From positions 1-64,000 of the forward strand of contig JAFVYL010000003.1 of NCBI GenBank assembly GCA_017508665.1: a stretch of 64,000 nt of DNA, given 5' to 3'. Source of the DNA: Clostridia bacterium. GTDB taxonomy: Bacteria; Bacillota; Clostridia; Oscillospirales; CAG-272. Of the stretch, positions 23,022 through 32,122 are shown in pieces (position 1 is the first letter of the stretch; every line of letters begins with the position of its first letter). Under the pieces are notes generated by a model. That model saw nothing but the letters and a program-made list of their open reading frames with translations, did not search any database and was not told the DNA's origin. The position numbers and the translations under genes were made by a program.

Positions 23022-24680
23022 ATGAAGAATTTAAAGAGAAGCTTACTGTCGCTGCTTTTGGTGCTTGTACTCTTTATCTCGTCCTTTGTACCCTCTGTTG
23101 CTGCAGAGACTCAACCCTCGAAGTATTCCAAGGAATACAACTCGGGACAGAGAGACGTGGTATGTACTACACTTAACGGCACGTCAGCGGGTGCGTACTA
23201 TACCGGCAGCTATACATATGACAGACTCAGCGCACTGTCTGCCGAATCGCTGAAATCGAGTCTTTCTACACTTATGAAGACAACTCACAGCTATACGTCT
23301 TCCTACAACGACTGTCACTACAAGGCACACAGAACAGACTGTGAGAACGAAAACGGAAGCAGCAATAAGCTCCTTCTGATATACACAAGCTACACGGCTA
23401 CCCAGAGCCAGTGGAACGGCTGGAACCGTGAGCACGTATGGCCGCAGTCTCTCGGCGGTAATAATACTTCGGGTGGCGGCGCAGACCTCCACCACATCCG
23501 TCCCTCCGATGCGACTGTAAACAGCACCAGAGGTAACAAAAAGTACGGCTACGCAGACGGCGGTAAGGCTGTTAACGGCACAAATCCCGCATCGGGATAT
23601 CTCGGCGGTTATTCCGGCACTTACTTCGAGCCCCTCGATAACGTCAAGGGTGACGTTGCGAGAATCTGCCTTTACGTTTTGGTAAGATGGGGAACTGCGT
23701 GGGGTGCTGAAAGTATAACCGAAGTGTTCCAGAGCGTTGACGTTCTTCTTGAATGGTGCGAGATGGACCCCGTTGACACCTGGGAAATGGGCAGAAACGA
23801 GGTTGTCGAGGACATCCAGGGCAACAGAAACGTATTTATCGACTACCCCGAGTACGCGTGGCTCATCTTCGGCAGAGAAGTTCCCGATGATATGCAGACC
23901 CCCTCCGGTGAAGCTATGAATGGCGGAAGCTCCTGTGCTCACACAAATACCGAGGTAAGAAACAAGAGCGCGGCTACCTGTACTACCGCAGGCAACTCCG
24001 GTGACACCTACTGTAAGGATTGCGGCAGACTCATAAAGGCCGGCACCGTGATCGCGGCAAAGGGCCACGTAGTAGAGATCAGAAATCAGACCTCTGCCAC
24101 CTGTACCGAGAACGGATATTCGGGTGACAAGTACTGTACCGTGTGCAATACAAAGGTAAGCTCGGGTACTGCGATACCCGCAAGCCATACCTGGTCGGCA
24201 TGGCAGGAATTCCCCGACGAGGGTGTTAGAAAACGCAGCTGCACCGTCTGCTCGACTACTCAGTCGCAGTCGCTTACAGTTCCCGTATGTACTCATACAA
24301 GCACCGAGACAAGAGATGCTCTTGCGGCTACCTGTGGCACTTCCGGTTACACGGGTGACACCTATTGTAAGGATTGTGGCGAGAAGGTAAAGGGCGGCAC
24401 GGTTATTGCCGCTACCGGCAAGCACACCTGGTCAGAGCCCATTGTCACCGTGCAGCCCACTCCCGACAAGGCGGGTGAGGCGGTATCCACCTGTAAGGGA
24501 TGCGGAGCTACCAATACCACCGCGGTTCAGTACGTTCCCACTCCCACACCTCCCACACCCTCTATTCCCGAGAAGCCTACCTGGGGATCGGGATACAGCA
24601 CAGAGGCTGAGCAGATCGTGGCTATAATCTCTAAGAACGCTCTCTACTCCTATGTTGTCAGCCTTCTGACACGCGCATAA
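23022..24680 (+). CDS. Secreted endonuclease I-family nuclease with Cys-pair repeats
   Basis: About 552 aa from ATG 23022 (AAGGAG upstream). A signal peptide ends near VAAE. The nuclease domain (about 40-300) carries NREHVWPQSLGG and ADLHHIRPSDATVNSTRGNKK, the His/Asn metal-binding core of the EndA/NucM endonuclease I family. It should cut DNA or RNA outside the cell. Residues about 305-500 hold three repeats of about 45 aa with a CxxC-like pattern (ATCTTAGNSGDTYCKDCG, ATCTENGYSGDKYCTVC, ATCGTSGYTGDTYCKDCG). This type is also present in the M3 peptidase at 25776. A Pro/Thr-rich stretch and a short C-terminal helical segment end the protein. Likely roles are nutrient scavenging or degradation of extracellular DNA. 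Confidence 0.87.
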   Translation: MKNLKRSLLSLLLVLVLFISSFVPSVAAETQPSKYSKEYNSGQRDVVCTTLNGTSAGAYYTGSYTYDRLSALSAESLKSSLSTLMKTTHSYTSSYNDCHYKAHRTDCENENGSSNKLLLIYTSYTATQSQWNGWNREHVWPQSLGGNNTSGGGADLHHIRPSDATVNSTRGNKKYGYADGGKAVNGTNPASGYLGGYSGTYFEPLDNVKGDVARICLYVLVRWGTAWGAESITEVFQSVDVLLEWCEMDPVDTWEMGRNEVVEDIQGNRNVFIDYPEYAWLIFGREVPDDMQTPSGEAMNGGSSCAHTNTEVRNKSAATCTTAGNSGDTYCKDCGRLIKAGTVIAAKGHVVEIRNQTSATCTENGYSGDKYCTVCNTKVSSGTAIPASHTWSAWQEFPDEGVRKRSCTVCSTTQSQSLTVPVCTHTSTETRDALAATCGTSGYTGDTYCKDCGEKVKGGTVIAATGKHTWSEPIVTVQPTPDKAGEAVSTCKGCGATNTTAVQYVPTPTPPTPSIPEKPTWGSGYSTEAEQIVAIISKNALYSYVVSLLTRA

Positions 24681-24686
24681 TGCGTC

Positions 24687-25475
24687 ATGAAAACAAAGAA
24701 AATAATTTCACTTTTGCTGGCGTGTGTCCTCGCCTTGCCGACCTTCGCTTCTTGCGGAAAAAGGAAAGCAGGCGAGCTCACACCCACCGATACAAGCTCC
24801 GACTCTTACGTGATACGCACGTCGATCGATCTTTTCTGTGACGATGAGGTCATGGGCGATTTCTTCGACAACCTTGAAAATGACAGATCCGTGATATACG
24901 TCGACGGAAATAAGATCAAGGCTGAGCGCACCTATGAGGTTGAGGCGAGCGGAAAACACGTCCGCAAGGATACCTATCTCATATCCGACGGCGTGATATA
25001 CGATTATTACCGCTACTACACGAACGACATTCTCCAAAGCAGCAAAACAGCAAAGTCAAATATCACCTCGGATGAAGTGAGTGGCTTTTTAAACGGTCTG
25101 TGCTTTATCGGCGGTATATCCGAGGACGGCTTCTCCGAAATACAGGAGGAGAGCCTTGAAGATAAGGATGTTACCACCTACTCCGAGCCTGATGCGAAAA
25201 ACAGAATTGTTTTTGAGAGAATGGTCGTTTCATTGCTTGAAGGATACTGTGACCTTGTGACACTCAGAAGCGCTACCCTCACTGTCAATGAGACGGAGGC
25301 GGGGTACTCGGATGTCATAGCACTCTGTTCCTTTGACGTGACGATACGCGGCGAGGTCTACACACTCTCTGCTACCGTACGTTTGGATTTTGACTATTCC
25401 GAGAGCTTTGACGTGTCACTTCCGAGCGACTCAGATAAGTATGAAGAAGTCGAAATTAATGATATTATAGACTAA
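24687..25475 (+). CDS. Putative lipoprotein, third gene of the endonuclease operon
   Basis: This 262-aa protein has lipobox FASC near residue 22. It contains beta-strand-like segments in the same order as the lipoprotein at 22233 (SVIYVDGNKIKAERTYEV, LISDGVIYDYYRYY, ATLTVNETEAGYSDVIALCSF, LSATVRLDFDYSESF), suggesting a duplicated ancestor. The start lies six bases after the endonuclease stop and has no recognisable ribosome-binding site, so translation may depend on coupling to the upstream gene. Function is unknown. It may bind a product of, or shield the cell from, the nuclease encoded between the two lipoproteins. Confidence 0.75.
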   Translation: MKTKKIISLLLACVLALPTFASCGKRKAGELTPTDTSSDSYVIRTSIDLFCDDEVMGDFFDNLENDRSVIYVDGNKIKAERTYEVEASGKHVRKDTYLISDGVIYDYYRYYTNDILQSSKTAKSNITSDEVSGFLNGLCFIGGISEDGFSEIQEESLEDKDVTTYSEPDAKNRIVFERMVVSLLEGYCDLVTLRSATLTVNETEAGYSDVIALCSFDVTIRGEVYTLSATVRLDFDYSESFDVSLPSDSDKYEEVEINDIID

Positions 25476-25700
25476 AATGTAAATACAACATAGCAAAAAT
25501 GGTATAATTGGCGTGGTGCTTCGCTTGGAGTACCACGCCAAGCTATTATTACCCTTATAGGCGATTCGCGACACGCAGCGCCAATTCCTGCAAACTGCGG
25601 CAGGTTTTACTGCGGGAATACGGCAATTTGTATTTCTGCGGATATCATTATAGTTATAGGTATATTACAAATTCGCATACCCATAAAAAATGACATACGC
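25476..25700. other. Gene-free stretch with a dispersed hairpin
   Basis: GGCGTGGT (25510-25517) pairs with ACCACGCC (25532-25539). The loop sequence ACTCCAAGCG (on the minus strand) is the same as in the hairpin at 37762-37789. After it lie short palindromic bits (CCTGC...GCAGG) and an A/T-rich tail. A 61-codon open frame crosses the region but lacks a ribosome-binding site. I do not call it a gene. Confidence 0.45.
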
Positions 25701-25701
25701 C

Positions 25702-25730
25702 TTGCATTTTATTCACACCTGTGCTACAAT
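25702..25730 (+). promoter_or_regulatory. Promoter of the M3 peptidase gene
   Basis: TTGCAT (25702-25707) and TACAAT (25725-25730) are separated by 17 nt. The start codon follows 45 nt later behind AAAAAGGAG. Confidence 0.7.
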
Positions 25731-25775
25731 TAGTTATGTTTTCATTTTATTTTATTTAAAAAAAGGAGAATTAAC

Positions 25776-28184
25776 ATGAAAAAACTGTTAGTTTTTTTGA
25801 CGGTAATGCTTCTCTGTCTTGCATTCCTTGCAAGCTGTGATTCCTTACCCCCTGAAATGCAGGAAAAGATTGATCCTATACTTGATAAGATCGGTCTTAG
25901 CGGTGACGAGCCTGAGCCCGAGCCCCAGCCCGAGCCTAAGCACGAGCACAATTTTGTTGTAAGAAACACACAGGCTCCCACCTGTACAGAGGAGGGCGCT
26001 GTCTTCTACGCATGCGAGTGCGGTGAAGTAAAGAAAGACGTCGGAGAGCCTGCTACAGGTCACGATTACGAGCTTTCGAGCACTAAAGCTCCCACCTGTA
26101 TAAAGAACGGCTACGACGAGTACAAGTGCAAGAACTGTCAGGCGACCAAGAAGGAAACCGTTGCAAGCACAGGCACCGAGCATACATACAAGATGAATAA
26201 TCAGCAGGAAGCAACCTGTACTGAGGACGGATTCATCTCCTACATCTGTACCGTATGCGGCGGAAACTACAAGGAAGAAAACGGTAAGGCTACCGGCCAT
26301 GATTACACGTCCACCGTTCTCAAAAATCCTACCTGCTCCAGCGGCGGCTTGAACAAGCTCACCTGTAATACCTGCGGCAAGGTAGATTCCGAGACTGTTC
26401 CCGCTACGGGAGTTCACACCTTTGACGAGTCCGTAGGCGCATCCAGAATTCTTAAGTGTACTACTCCCACCTGCGGCGTTGTTTATATCCGCGAGTTCAA
26501 CGGTGAATACAAGAAGCTCCTCGTTTATACCTTCTCCGAGGAGGATGCTGCAGAGTTTGATACTATTATGGGAGAGCTTAATGATATGATCTCTTCTGCT
26601 GAGAAGTACGATCCCGCAAAGCACGGATACGAGGCTAACAAGAACGGTCCTCTCCACGAGCAGGCTGATCTTATGGAGGCTAAGTACGAGGAGCTTTACG
26701 ATATACTTGAATTCGTAACCTCTCAGTATCAGATAGCTCAGGTTGAATACTACCTTGATATGAACAACAGGGATAAAGTAAACACCATGAACTACATCGC
26801 TACTCTCAGAGCTGAGATGATATCCGATTTCTATTCCTTCTCTAAGCCTATCTATGATTCTATGTACCGTGAGTTCTACTACTACGGTATGACTCAGGAA
26901 GAAATAGATTCCTTCCTTGCGGACAGCGACTCGATAGGTAACGAAGAGTACACAGCACTTAATAACAGAAATACCGAAATCGAGCTTCTCGTTGACGGTA
27001 TGAGCGACCCCGGTTCTAATATGCAGTTACCCGAGCTTTACGCTGAGTTTGTTTCCAACAACAACCGTATCGCAGAGATTATGGGCGGATACGACAACTA
27101 CGTTGATTATGCATACGCGAACGTATACGACAGAGATTACGATCCTACCGACGTAGATAAGGTTCTTGAGTATGTTAAGCAGTACATCGTACCCGTGCTT
27201 AAGTATGCGTACAATGCATGGTACGGTCTCTGGCCCGGTGGATACGTAAGCGACAGTGAGAGAAACACCTTCTATTCTCAGATAACAGAAAGCTTCTTCG
27301 ATAACTACGATTCCAACGTTCTTCTTAACGACTACATCGATCTTCTTGTTCTTACCGGTGATGATAAGACCGTAAGCTTCTCCGATGAGTTTGATAAGCT
27401 CTTCGAAAACGGCAACTACTTCTACGGCGAGGCAGGTAAGTCCTACGAGGGCGCGTACGTAACCACTATTTACGGTCTTGATATTCCGATCGCATACTTC
27501 GGCCCCGGCTACGACACACCCTTCACCGTAGCTCACGAGTTCGGTCACTATATGAATGAGGTTTACAATGCAGACGGTCCCAGCCAGTCCTATGACCTTC
27601 TCGAGATGCATTCTCAGGGTAATGAGATCCTCTTCTTGTACTACCTCAGCGATAAGCTTCCCGGAACGTATACATATCAGCTTGTTGAGGCGTACAATAT
27701 GCTCAACATGCTCAGCACCGTAATCGCGTCTCTCTCCGTTGATACCTTCGAGCAGGCTGTTTACACCAACACCTACACAGGTACGTACGATGACGTTATT
27801 ATGGCTGACGGCAAGATAGACAGCACCGAGTTCGACCTTCTCTACGAGGGTATTCTTATCGACCTTGGCGGATACACCGCTGACGGTAATGACGATAACG
27901 ACCTTATTCCTACCGATTACTGGAGACGTGTCGTTGTAGGTTCTCCCTGCTACTACGTATCCTACGCGATCTCCGCTCTCTCTGTTCTCCAGCTCTATCC
28001 TATGGCAAACGAGGACTTTGACGCGGCTATCGACTCTTACACCAAGCTCTTCACATATACCGACACTCTCACCGCTGAGAAGCCTTATATGACTACCGAA
28101 GAGATCCTTGAGTACGCAGGACTTTATTCCTTCACCGATGAGAGACTTTACGCTTCCATCTACAACATTTTCTGCAAGGAATAA
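25776..28184 (+). CDS. M3-family metallopeptidase lipoprotein with N-terminal Cys-pair repeats
   Basis: This 802-aa protein has a lipoprotein signal (LASC near residue 22) and a Pro/Glu-rich linker. Four repeats of about 45 aa with paired cysteines follow (CTEEGAVFYACECG, CIKNGYDEYKCKNC, CTEDGFISYICTVCGG, CSSGGLNKLTCNTCG). The peptidase domain covers about 270-800. The zinc site is AHEFGHYMNEV, with the third ligand Glu in LLEMHSQGNEILF, as in oligoendopeptidase F. M3 enzymes are usually cytoplasmic and cut short peptides. A surface-anchored form with a repeat stalk points to digestion of external peptides. The strong promoter and biased codon use suggest high expression. Confidence 0.87.
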   Translation: MKKLLVFLTVMLLCLAFLASCDSLPPEMQEKIDPILDKIGLSGDEPEPEPQPEPKHEHNFVVRNTQAPTCTEEGAVFYACECGEVKKDVGEPATGHDYELSSTKAPTCIKNGYDEYKCKNCQATKKETVASTGTEHTYKMNNQQEATCTEDGFISYICTVCGGNYKEENGKATGHDYTSTVLKNPTCSSGGLNKLTCNTCGKVDSETVPATGVHTFDESVGASRILKCTTPTCGVVYIREFNGEYKKLLVYTFSEEDAAEFDTIMGELNDMISSAEKYDPAKHGYEANKNGPLHEQADLMEAKYEELYDILEFVTSQYQIAQVEYYLDMNNRDKVNTMNYIATLRAEMISDFYSFSKPIYDSMYREFYYYGMTQEEIDSFLADSDSIGNEEYTALNNRNTEIELLVDGMSDPGSNMQLPELYAEFVSNNNRIAEIMGGYDNYVDYAYANVYDRDYDPTDVDKVLEYVKQYIVPVLKYAYNAWYGLWPGGYVSDSERNTFYSQITESFFDNYDSNVLLNDYIDLLVLTGDDKTVSFSDEFDKLFENGNYFYGEAGKSYEGAYVTTIYGLDIPIAYFGPGYDTPFTVAHEFGHYMNEVYNADGPSQSYDLLEMHSQGNEILFLYYLSDKLPGTYTYQLVEAYNMLNMLSTVIASLSVDTFEQAVYTNTYTGTYDDVIMADGKIDSTEFDLLYEGILIDLGGYTADGNDDNDLIPTDYWRRVVVGSPCYYVSYAISALSVLQLYPMANEDFDAAIDSYTKLFTYTDTLTAEKPYMTTEEILEYAGLYSFTDERLYASIYNIFCKE

Positions 28185-28202
28185 TTTAAAATTTAAAAAA
28201 GT

Positions 28203-28286
28203 GGCGGAGCTGTCGCAAGACGGCTCCGCCTTTTGTTTATATAAAGATCACCCCGCCTTATCTGACAATTACGCTAAGGCGGGGTG
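28203..28286. terminator. Two hairpin terminators between convergent genes
   Basis: GGCGGAGC (28203-28210) pairs with GCTCCGCC (28223-28230) and is followed by TTTTGTTT; on the minus strand ACTTTTTT follows. A second hairpin pairs CACCCCGCCTTA (28249-28260) with TAAGGCGGGGTG (28275-28286). They end both the M3 peptidase transcript and the ten-gene housekeeping operon. Confidence 0.82.
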
Positions 28287-28384
28287 TATCTTCTATGTAT
28301 TTACCGTGTTTTGTATTGGAGCTTGGGTTTTCCGTTATCCTGTCCGACACGTGACGGGTCTTTGCTGTCTGCCTTTTTCACAGA

Positions 28385-29332
28385 CTATCTAATTATTCTG
28401 TGATCGTCACCCTCAAAGCGGAGCACGGTGTAGTCAGCTCCGATGATTCTCGAGTATATACGTCCCTCATACTTGCCGGCAAGCTCGCCTGCCGAAAGGT
28501 TGGTGGAGATTATAGTTGAGAGTCCCTTATTCTGTCTTGTGTTGATAAGATTGTAGAGTGCGGAAACGGAGAACTGCGTTATGAACTCAGCGCCGAGATC
28601 GTCGATTATGAGAAGATCACATTCGAGATACTTCTCGCTTGCCGACTCCGAGGGAGAGTATCCGCTTTTGAATTTATCCTTTTCAAAGTCGTTTACTATA
28701 TTCTGCACGCTGTCGTAGAGAACGTCAAAGCCTTGGGATATAACGACCTTTGCGATGGCTGTCGAGATATGAGTCTTTCCCGTACCTGTAGTGCCGATCA
28801 GAAGGAGGTTGTCGTGATGAGATGCAAAATTGTCCGCAAAAGCCTTTGCGATCTTGAGATTTCTCTGCATTCTTGCAAGATTGTCCGGATTGCTTTTGTA
28901 AATCTCGAGAGAGAAGTTTTCAAAGGACTGCTTGTCTATGAGCTTACCCATACCGGAGGACTTGATGTTTTTTGTGATGAGAAGCTGTTTTAAGCAGCTG
29001 CACATCTTAGTACCCACAAATCCCGTGTCGGAGCAAGCGGAGCACGTGTAGTGCACGTCGGTGTAATCCTCGGGGTATCCGAGCTTGACGAGCAGGGCGC
29101 GGCGCTGTGCCATAAGCTCCGTGTTACGAGCCCTTACAGCCTCAATATCACCGCCCATGCAGGCTGTCTTGAAAATGAGAAGTCCCGTGCCTGAGAGCTC
29201 CGCATCTATTTTTTTAATTTCGGGATGATCGAGTCCGAGCTCGAGGTTTCTCTCCTCGGCTGTGGAGATCGCGTCAAGTCTGCGCTGCTCGATCTCTGCC
29301 TTTGCACTTAAGTAGTTTTCTCTTGTATACAT
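28385..29332 (-). CDS. DnaC/DnaI-like helicase-loader ATPase
   Basis: This 315-aa AAA+ protein of the DnaC/IstB type should load the replicative helicase. Walker A is LIGTTGTGKTHIS (about 178-190), Walker B is LLIIDDLGAEF, and the sensor region IISTNLSAGEL follows. A four-Cys N-terminal zinc site is visible (YTCSACSDTGFVGTKMCSC). The gene is the last of the minus-strand operon and starts 13 nt after the DnaD-like gene. That order, dnaD-like then dnaC-like, is the usual primosome pair of Clostridia. Confidence 0.88.
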   Translation of the reverse strand: MYTRENYLSAKAEIEQRRLDAISTAEERNLELGLDHPEIKKIDAELSGTGLLIFKTACMGGDIEAVRARNTELMAQRRALLVKLGYPEDYTDVHYTCSACSDTGFVGTKMCSCLKQLLITKNIKSSGMGKLIDKQSFENFSLEIYKSNPDNLARMQRNLKIAKAFADNFASHHDNLLLIGTTGTGKTHISTAIAKVVISQGFDVLYDSVQNIVNDFEKDKFKSGYSPSESASEKYLECDLLIIDDLGAEFITQFSVSALYNLINTRQNKGLSTIISTNLSAGELAGKYEGRIYSRIIGADYTVLRFEGDDHRIIR

Positions 29333-29345
29333 CGTCTCACCTCAT

Positions 29346-30320
29346 TTAGCTATCACTCTCGCCGTAGCTTCTCTCAAGAGCGCGCAGAAGCGCATCCTCG
29401 CTGTTGAAGTCGGTGTATTTGGGCGTTTCCGCCGCGGTGGATTTCTTTGTTTTTTGACTATTATTGTTTGCTTTTTTAATGTTATCTGACTTGCGAGTGT
29501 TGATTTTCGCTCTGCACTCCTCGAGAGTTTTGCACCCTGCATCATGCCACTCTGTGAGAATCGTGTTGATGTAGGAGAGCGACATTTTGTTTATTGCAGC
29601 CACCGTTACGTCATATGCCTCACCGATTATCATAGCCGAGTAGCCGTATTCGTGTAGCCATCTCTTGAAGTGGTCTCTCTCGCTCTTTGTGAGAGTTCTG
29701 CCGTAGATGCCGAAGAGTCTTCGCATCTCCATCTCTCCTGCGATCTCGTCGTTCTTCTCGCTTATATAGATCTCGAGCTCCTCAAGTGTGTCTATCTCTT
29801 TTGCCAAGAGCTTGGCCGCCTCTCTCACTATCTTCTCGACCGTGAGAGTCTGCGACTTGTCTTTAAGATGCGCCGCGAGAGTCAGTATGTACTCAGGGGA
29901 GAGTCCCTTCTTCGTGTGGAGCGAGGTTATCCTCTCTATTTCTCTTGCCTCGAGCGTTTTCTCAAAGATATGCTCCATCTCGCAGTTGAGCTCATACAGG
30001 TCATATTCCCGTATTGATCTTGCCACCTCAAGTGAGGAGTCGTTATTATCCTTTTCGTTCTTTGCGGGGTCGAATTCGTATTCCACCTCTGCGAGTAGGC
30101 TGTCGCTCTCTTTTGTGAGCACGCCGCTCTCCTCAAACAGAGTGATACAAGCCTTGACTCTTGCCACCGATATACCAAGTCTCTCGGAGAGCTCGGAGAC
30201 GGTAGCGGACGTGTCGGATGCTATGGCGAGAAGCACCTTTAGCTCTATTGCTGTCGCATCACGGAAGCAGTCAAGCTCGCAAATACCCGCAAGGTTAACC
30301 TTGAAAGTGCCGTCAGTCAT
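29346..30320 (-). CDS. DnaD-domain primosome-type replication protein
   Basis: This 324-aa protein has an N-terminal winged-helix region at about 10-75 (AIELKVLLAIASDTSATVSELSERLG). Two DnaD-like helical modules follow at about 115-190 and 200-275. The second carries the YxxxI-type motif region YGYSAMIIGEAYDVTVA...INTILTEW. The C-terminus is basic and Lys/Asn-rich. It should act with the helicase loader in replication initiation or restart. The start overlaps the end of rex by 8 nt, indicating translational coupling. Confidence 0.85.
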   Translation of the reverse strand: MTDGTFKVNLAGICELDCFRDATAIELKVLLAIASDTSATVSELSERLGISVARVKACITLFEESGVLTKESDSLLAEVEYEFDPAKNEKDNNDSSLEVARSIREYDLYELNCEMEHIFEKTLEAREIERITSLHTKKGLSPEYILTLAAHLKDKSQTLTVEKIVREAAKLLAKEIDTLEELEIYISEKNDEIAGEMEMRRLFGIYGRTLTKSERDHFKRWLHEYGYSAMIIGEAYDVTVAAINKMSLSYINTILTEWHDAGCKTLEECRAKINTRKSDNIKKANNNSQKTKKSTAAETPKYTDFNSEDALLRALERSYGESDS

Positions 30321-31014
30321 TTTCTTCTCTCTTTTCGTTTGCTGTTTTGATCTCGTAGCAGAGCGCCATAAGCGAGTCGCCGAGGTGGATATTCTCCACT
30401 ATGACGTCATCTCTGTCGAGATTGATCTCTATGTTTGCGAAGTTCCAGATACCCTTTACGCCGGCCTCGACTATAACGTCGGTTATCTCCGGAGCGGCCT
30501 CTTTGGGAACTGTGATAACTCCTATATGTACGTTGTTCTCTTTGCAGAATTTGCCGAGCTCGCTTACGGAATACACGGGCACGTCGTAGATCCTCGTGCC
30601 TATGATGTCGGGATTTACGTCAAACATGGCGAGTCGGTTTACTCCTCTGCGCTCGAACATATGCGTTGCTGCCAGAGCACAGCCGAGCTTACCTGCTCCT
30701 ATTATCACTGCGTTGAAGCTCTCGTTGACTCCGAGAAGCTCGGATATTTTGTTGTAAAGGAACTTTATGTTGTAGCCGTATCCCTGCTGACCGAAGCCGC
30801 CAAAGCAGTTGAGATCCTGTCTTATCTGCGAGGCTGTCACGTTCATTATCCTCGAGAGCTCGGCAGAGGATATCCTCAGCTTTCCCTCGCGGAGCAGGTC
30901 TCCGAGGAATCTGTGATATCTCGGAAGACGTCTTATAACCGCTGAGGATACGTTTGTCTTAGGCTCGTTACATCTCTTTCCAAACGTTCCGCTTATCTTA
31001 TCAATACTTTCCAT
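30313..31014 (-). CDS. rex: Redox-sensing transcriptional repressor Rex
   Basis: This 233-aa protein has a winged-helix domain at about 15-85 (RLPRYHRFLGDL, ISSAELSRIMNVTASQIRQDL, FGGFGQQGYGYNIKFL). A Rossmann NAD(H)-binding domain follows (AVIIGAGKLGCALA near 95-108, MFDVNPDIIGTRI). The C-terminal swapped helix contains GIWNFANIEINL. Rex dimers bind TTGTTAA-type palindromes when NADH is low and let go when NADH rises, controlling fermentation genes. The gene lies between tsaD and the DnaD-like gene in the operon. A fitting operator lies at 393-410, and none was seen near its own operon. Confidence 0.93.
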   Translation of the reverse strand: MESIDKISGTFGKRCNEPKTNVSSAVIRRLPRYHRFLGDLLREGKLRISSAELSRIMNVTASQIRQDLNCFGGFGQQGYGYNIKFLYNKISELLGVNESFNAVIIGAGKLGCALAATHMFERRGVNRLAMFDVNPDIIGTRIYDVPVYSVSELGKFCKENNVHIGVITVPKEAAPEITDVIVEAGVKGIWNFANIEINLDRDDVIVENIHLGDSLMALCYEIKTANEKREEND

Positions 31015-31024
31015 TTTTTCTCCT

Positions 31025-32107
31025 TCAGTCTATTCCGTCCTGAGCGCTTGCGTTGAGAGAGGAGTCGGCAAAATGCCCCTCCATATATTCGTAGTAGCCC
31101 TGCGCGCCTATCATCGCGCCGTTGTCACCGCAGAGAGCTATGGGGGGCGTGTAGAGCTTTACGCCCTTTTTCTTCGCGAGTGCGGAGAGTCTGTGCCTCA
31201 GATGAGAGTTTGCCGCGACGCCTCCGCAGAGAGCTATCTCGCTGACACCGTATCTGTCGATCGCCGCGTCCATCTTTTTGGCTACCGCCTCGACAGCCTC
31301 AAAGGTATATCTTGCCGCAAATTTCGCACGGGGCAGCTCAATACCAAGCTGCTCATATCTGTGAAGCAGGTTTATCGCCGCTGTTTTAAGTCCGGAGAAT
31401 GAGAAATCGAGAGTGTCGTCCTTTACAGCGGGTGAGGGTAGTGTGAATTCGCCGGATTTGTAATCCGCGCTCTTTTTGTATTTGGCGAGATAGTCGTCAC
31501 ATTCTCCGACAGCCTCGTAAAAGCCCTCGGCAGATAGCGAGTCAAAGCCCTTGCCCGCAGGGTAGGGAATTCCAATGATTCTGCCTATTTTATCAAAGGA
31601 CTCGCCTATTGCATCATCACGTGTCGAGCCGACAAGTCTTACCTTGCTATAGCTTTCAACAAGATATATACCCGTGTGTCCGCCCGATACCGTCAAAGCT
31701 ATGAAGGGAGGAGTGGGTACGTTGCCGTCCTCGTCGAGATAGCAGGTAGCTATATGTCCTTTGATATGGTCTACAGCCACGAGAGGCTTGCCGTTTGCGA
31801 GTGCGAGAGCCTTGGCAAAGTTTACTCCGACGAGCAGAGCACCGATGAGCCCGGGGTTTGCTGTTACCGCTACGGCGTCAATATCCTCCATAGTGACCTC
31901 GGCAGTCTGAAGTGCCTCGTAGGTGATAGAGGATATCGCCTCTATATGAGCTCTCGACGCTATCTCGGGCACGACACCACCGTAGAGTCTGTGGGTGTCT
32001 ACCTGGGAGGCTATAATATTCGATTTTACAATGAAGCGTTCACCCTCGCGGCAGACCACGGAAGCCGAGGTCTCGTCACAGGAGGACTCAAATGCCAGAA
32101 TATTCAT
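31025..32107 (-). CDS. tsaD: tRNA N6-threonylcarbamoyladenosine synthase subunit TsaD
   Basis: This 360-aa ASKHA-fold protein transfers threonylcarbamoyl to A37 of ANN-decoding tRNAs, together with TsaB and TsaE. LAFESSCDETSASVV opens the protein and VDHIKGHIATC holds the metal-binding His pair. LTVSGGHTGIYLV and ALCGGVAANSHLR complete the family signature. The length is normal. rimI lies directly upstream in the operon, as is common, but tsaB and tsaE are not in this window. Its product t6A is the substrate of the TcdA enzyme at 12039. Confidence 0.95.
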   Translation of the reverse strand: MNILAFESSCDETSASVVCREGERFIVKSNIIASQVDTHRLYGGVVPEIASRAHIEAISSITYEALQTAEVTMEDIDAVAVTANPGLIGALLVGVNFAKALALANGKPLVAVDHIKGHIATCYLDEDGNVPTPPFIALTVSGGHTGIYLVESYSKVRLVGSTRDDAIGESFDKIGRIIGIPYPAGKGFDSLSAEGFYEAVGECDDYLAKYKKSADYKSGEFTLPSPAVKDDTLDFSFSGLKTAAINLLHRYEQLGIELPRAKFAARYTFEAVEAVAKKMDAAIDRYGVSEIALCGGVAANSHLRHRLSALAKKKGVKLYTPPIALCGDNGAMIGAQGYYEYMEGHFADSSLNASAQDGID

Positions 32108-32122
32108 AGTTATCTCTCTTTA

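Noticed and set aside
23184..24425. 413-codon minus-strand frame opposite the endonuclease gene
   Set aside because: Its composition mirrors the Cys/Thr-rich repeats of the endonuclease, and there are no start signals.
25508..25693. 61-codon plus-strand frame before the M3 peptidase
   Set aside because: It begins inside a hairpin, lacks a ribosome-binding site and is rich in Tyr, Arg and Ser without domain character.
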